Shown here one piece after another: positions 63,631-64,000 of a stretch of DNA of 64,000 bases (position 1 is the first letter of the stretch; every line of letters starts with the position of its first letter). This stretch comes from G963668605 sp963793625 (lineage in GTDB: Bacteria; Acidobacteriota; Terriglobia; Bryobacterales; Bryobacteraceae), in contig CAWCAT010000011.1 in NCBI GenBank assembly GCA_963793625.1, positions 186,001 through 250,000 on the forward strand, given 5' to 3'. The position numbers were made by a program, and so were the translations under genes. The notes under the pieces were generated by a model. That model was given only the letters and a program-made list of their open reading frames with translations, made no database searches and had not been told where the DNA came from.

Positions 63631-64000
63631 ATGAAAATTGTCGCCGCCTTTGCCCTGGCTGCCATCGCCTGCGCCGAGAGCCTGCCCACGCCTCGCTTCA
63701 CTGATGCTGATCGCCGCGCGAAGCTTACAGCGGCCCTGCCTGAAATCGAAAAGGTGTTCGAAAGATTTCAGCAAACGCGTGGCACTCCGGGTCTCTCGTT
63801 CGGCGTCGTGATTGACGGCGACGTGGTCCTGGTGAAGGGCCTCGGCGTGCGCGACCGCAAGTCGAATGATCCGGTAACGCCGGACACGATGTTTCGAATC
63901 GCCTCGATGACCAAGAGCTTCACAGCAATGGCGATTCTCAAACTGCGTGACGACGGCAAGCTTTCGCTGAGCGATCCCGTGTCGAAGTGGATCCCGGAAT
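63631..64000 (+). CDS. Serine hydrolase (beta-lactamase-fold), 3' end outside window
   Basis: From ATG 63631 the frame reads a signal peptide (IVAAFALAAIACAES) and then GLSFGVVIDGDVVLVKGLG and FRIASMTKSFTAMAI, with the SxxK catalytic motif (Ser-Met-Thr-Lys). This is the beta-lactamase/D-aminopeptidase/esterase (serine hydrolase) superfamily. The gene is cut by the window end after about 123 codons. It is probably co-transcribed with the DinB gene. Confidence 0.85.
   Translation, partial: MKIVAAFALAAIACAESLPTPRFTDADRRAKLTAALPEIEKVFERFQQTRGTPGLSFGVVIDGDVVLVKGLGVRDRKSNDPVTPDTMFRIASMTKSFTAMAILKLRDDGKLSLSDPVSKWIPE

Overview
The window looks like a chromosomal segment of an Acidobacteriota bacterium, most likely of the Bryobacterales/Solibacteraceae type. 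This is inferred from gene content: an Oar-like TonB-dependent receptor with an N-terminal carboxypeptidase-regulatory domain, many secreted glycan-active enzymes, DUF1080 and GWxTD proteins, FG-GAP/VCBS proteins, TPR and TolB-type regulators, a BlaI/BlaR1 pair, and an ECF sigma factor followed by a DUF4252 protein. It is a gene-dense, mixed-strand segment with one tRNA, no rRNA, no CRISPR array and no intact mobile element.

Layout. 1-2003: C-terminal part of a secreted FG-GAP protein. 2057-4227: egtB-egtD (ergothioneine). 4211-5767: msrPQ, repair of oxidised periplasmic methionines. 5851-9134: a short-chain dehydrogenase and glycogen phosphorylase. 9135-11468: a sialidase-fold/SGNH-hydrolase fusion. 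11491-11770: tRNA-Ile(CAT) beside the C-terminal relic of a tyrosine recombinase. 11762-18473: a consensus promoter flanked by two GTTCACAT inverted repeats, leading into a LamG-glycosidase-like protein and an Oar-like receptor. 18599-25261: an OFA-type MFS transporter, an alginate-export-type porin with a structured leader, and a nitrate ABC transporter (nrtA, nrtB, two ATPases). 25218-27255: GWxTD protein, BlaR1 peptidase and BlaI repressor, with an operator inside the promoter spacer. 27323-31949: PAP2 phosphatase, DUF362, secreted RidA, secreted SelA-like PLP enzyme and amidohydrolase. 31950-33351: ECF sigma factor, small membrane protein, DUF4252. 33428-35022: a heavily deleted GH2 pseudogene, then an ACS-family MFS transporter and a GH62-like enzyme. 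37282-39666: a phosphatase/ADP-ribosylhydrolase fusion and a small partner. 39661-41816: FkbM methyltransferase and glycosyltransferase. 41924-48829: TPR proteins, a hemolysin-III protein and DNA alkylation repair (Ada-AlkA, Ogt). 48826-55898: esterase, HEAT protein, Gfo/Idh/MocA enzyme, GT39, two beta-propeller proteins. 55882-58967: HupE, redoxin, cytochrome c/copper monooxygenase and EF-hand operon. 59062-64000: GH16, DUF1080, DUF885 peptidase, exported O-methyltransferase, DinB protein and a partial serine hydrolase.

How it fits together. The main theme is a cell envelope built to capture and process external glycans and organic nitrogen: an outer-membrane receptor and porin, secreted hydrolases, and inner-membrane MFS and ABC importers, with redox protection (ergothioneine, MsrPQ) and a copper-dependent oxidative enzyme. 

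Caution on quality. About fourteen genes or gene pairs are interrupted by apparent one-base shifts, with well-conserved protein on both sides. Such shifts are found in nrtA, nrtB, egtD, msrP, the FG-GAP protein, the phosphatase/ADP-ribosylhydrolase fusion and others. Their even spread suggests uncorrected sequencing or assembly indels rather than gene death. The GH2 pseudogene and the integrase relic are different: they have lost large blocks and look like true decay.
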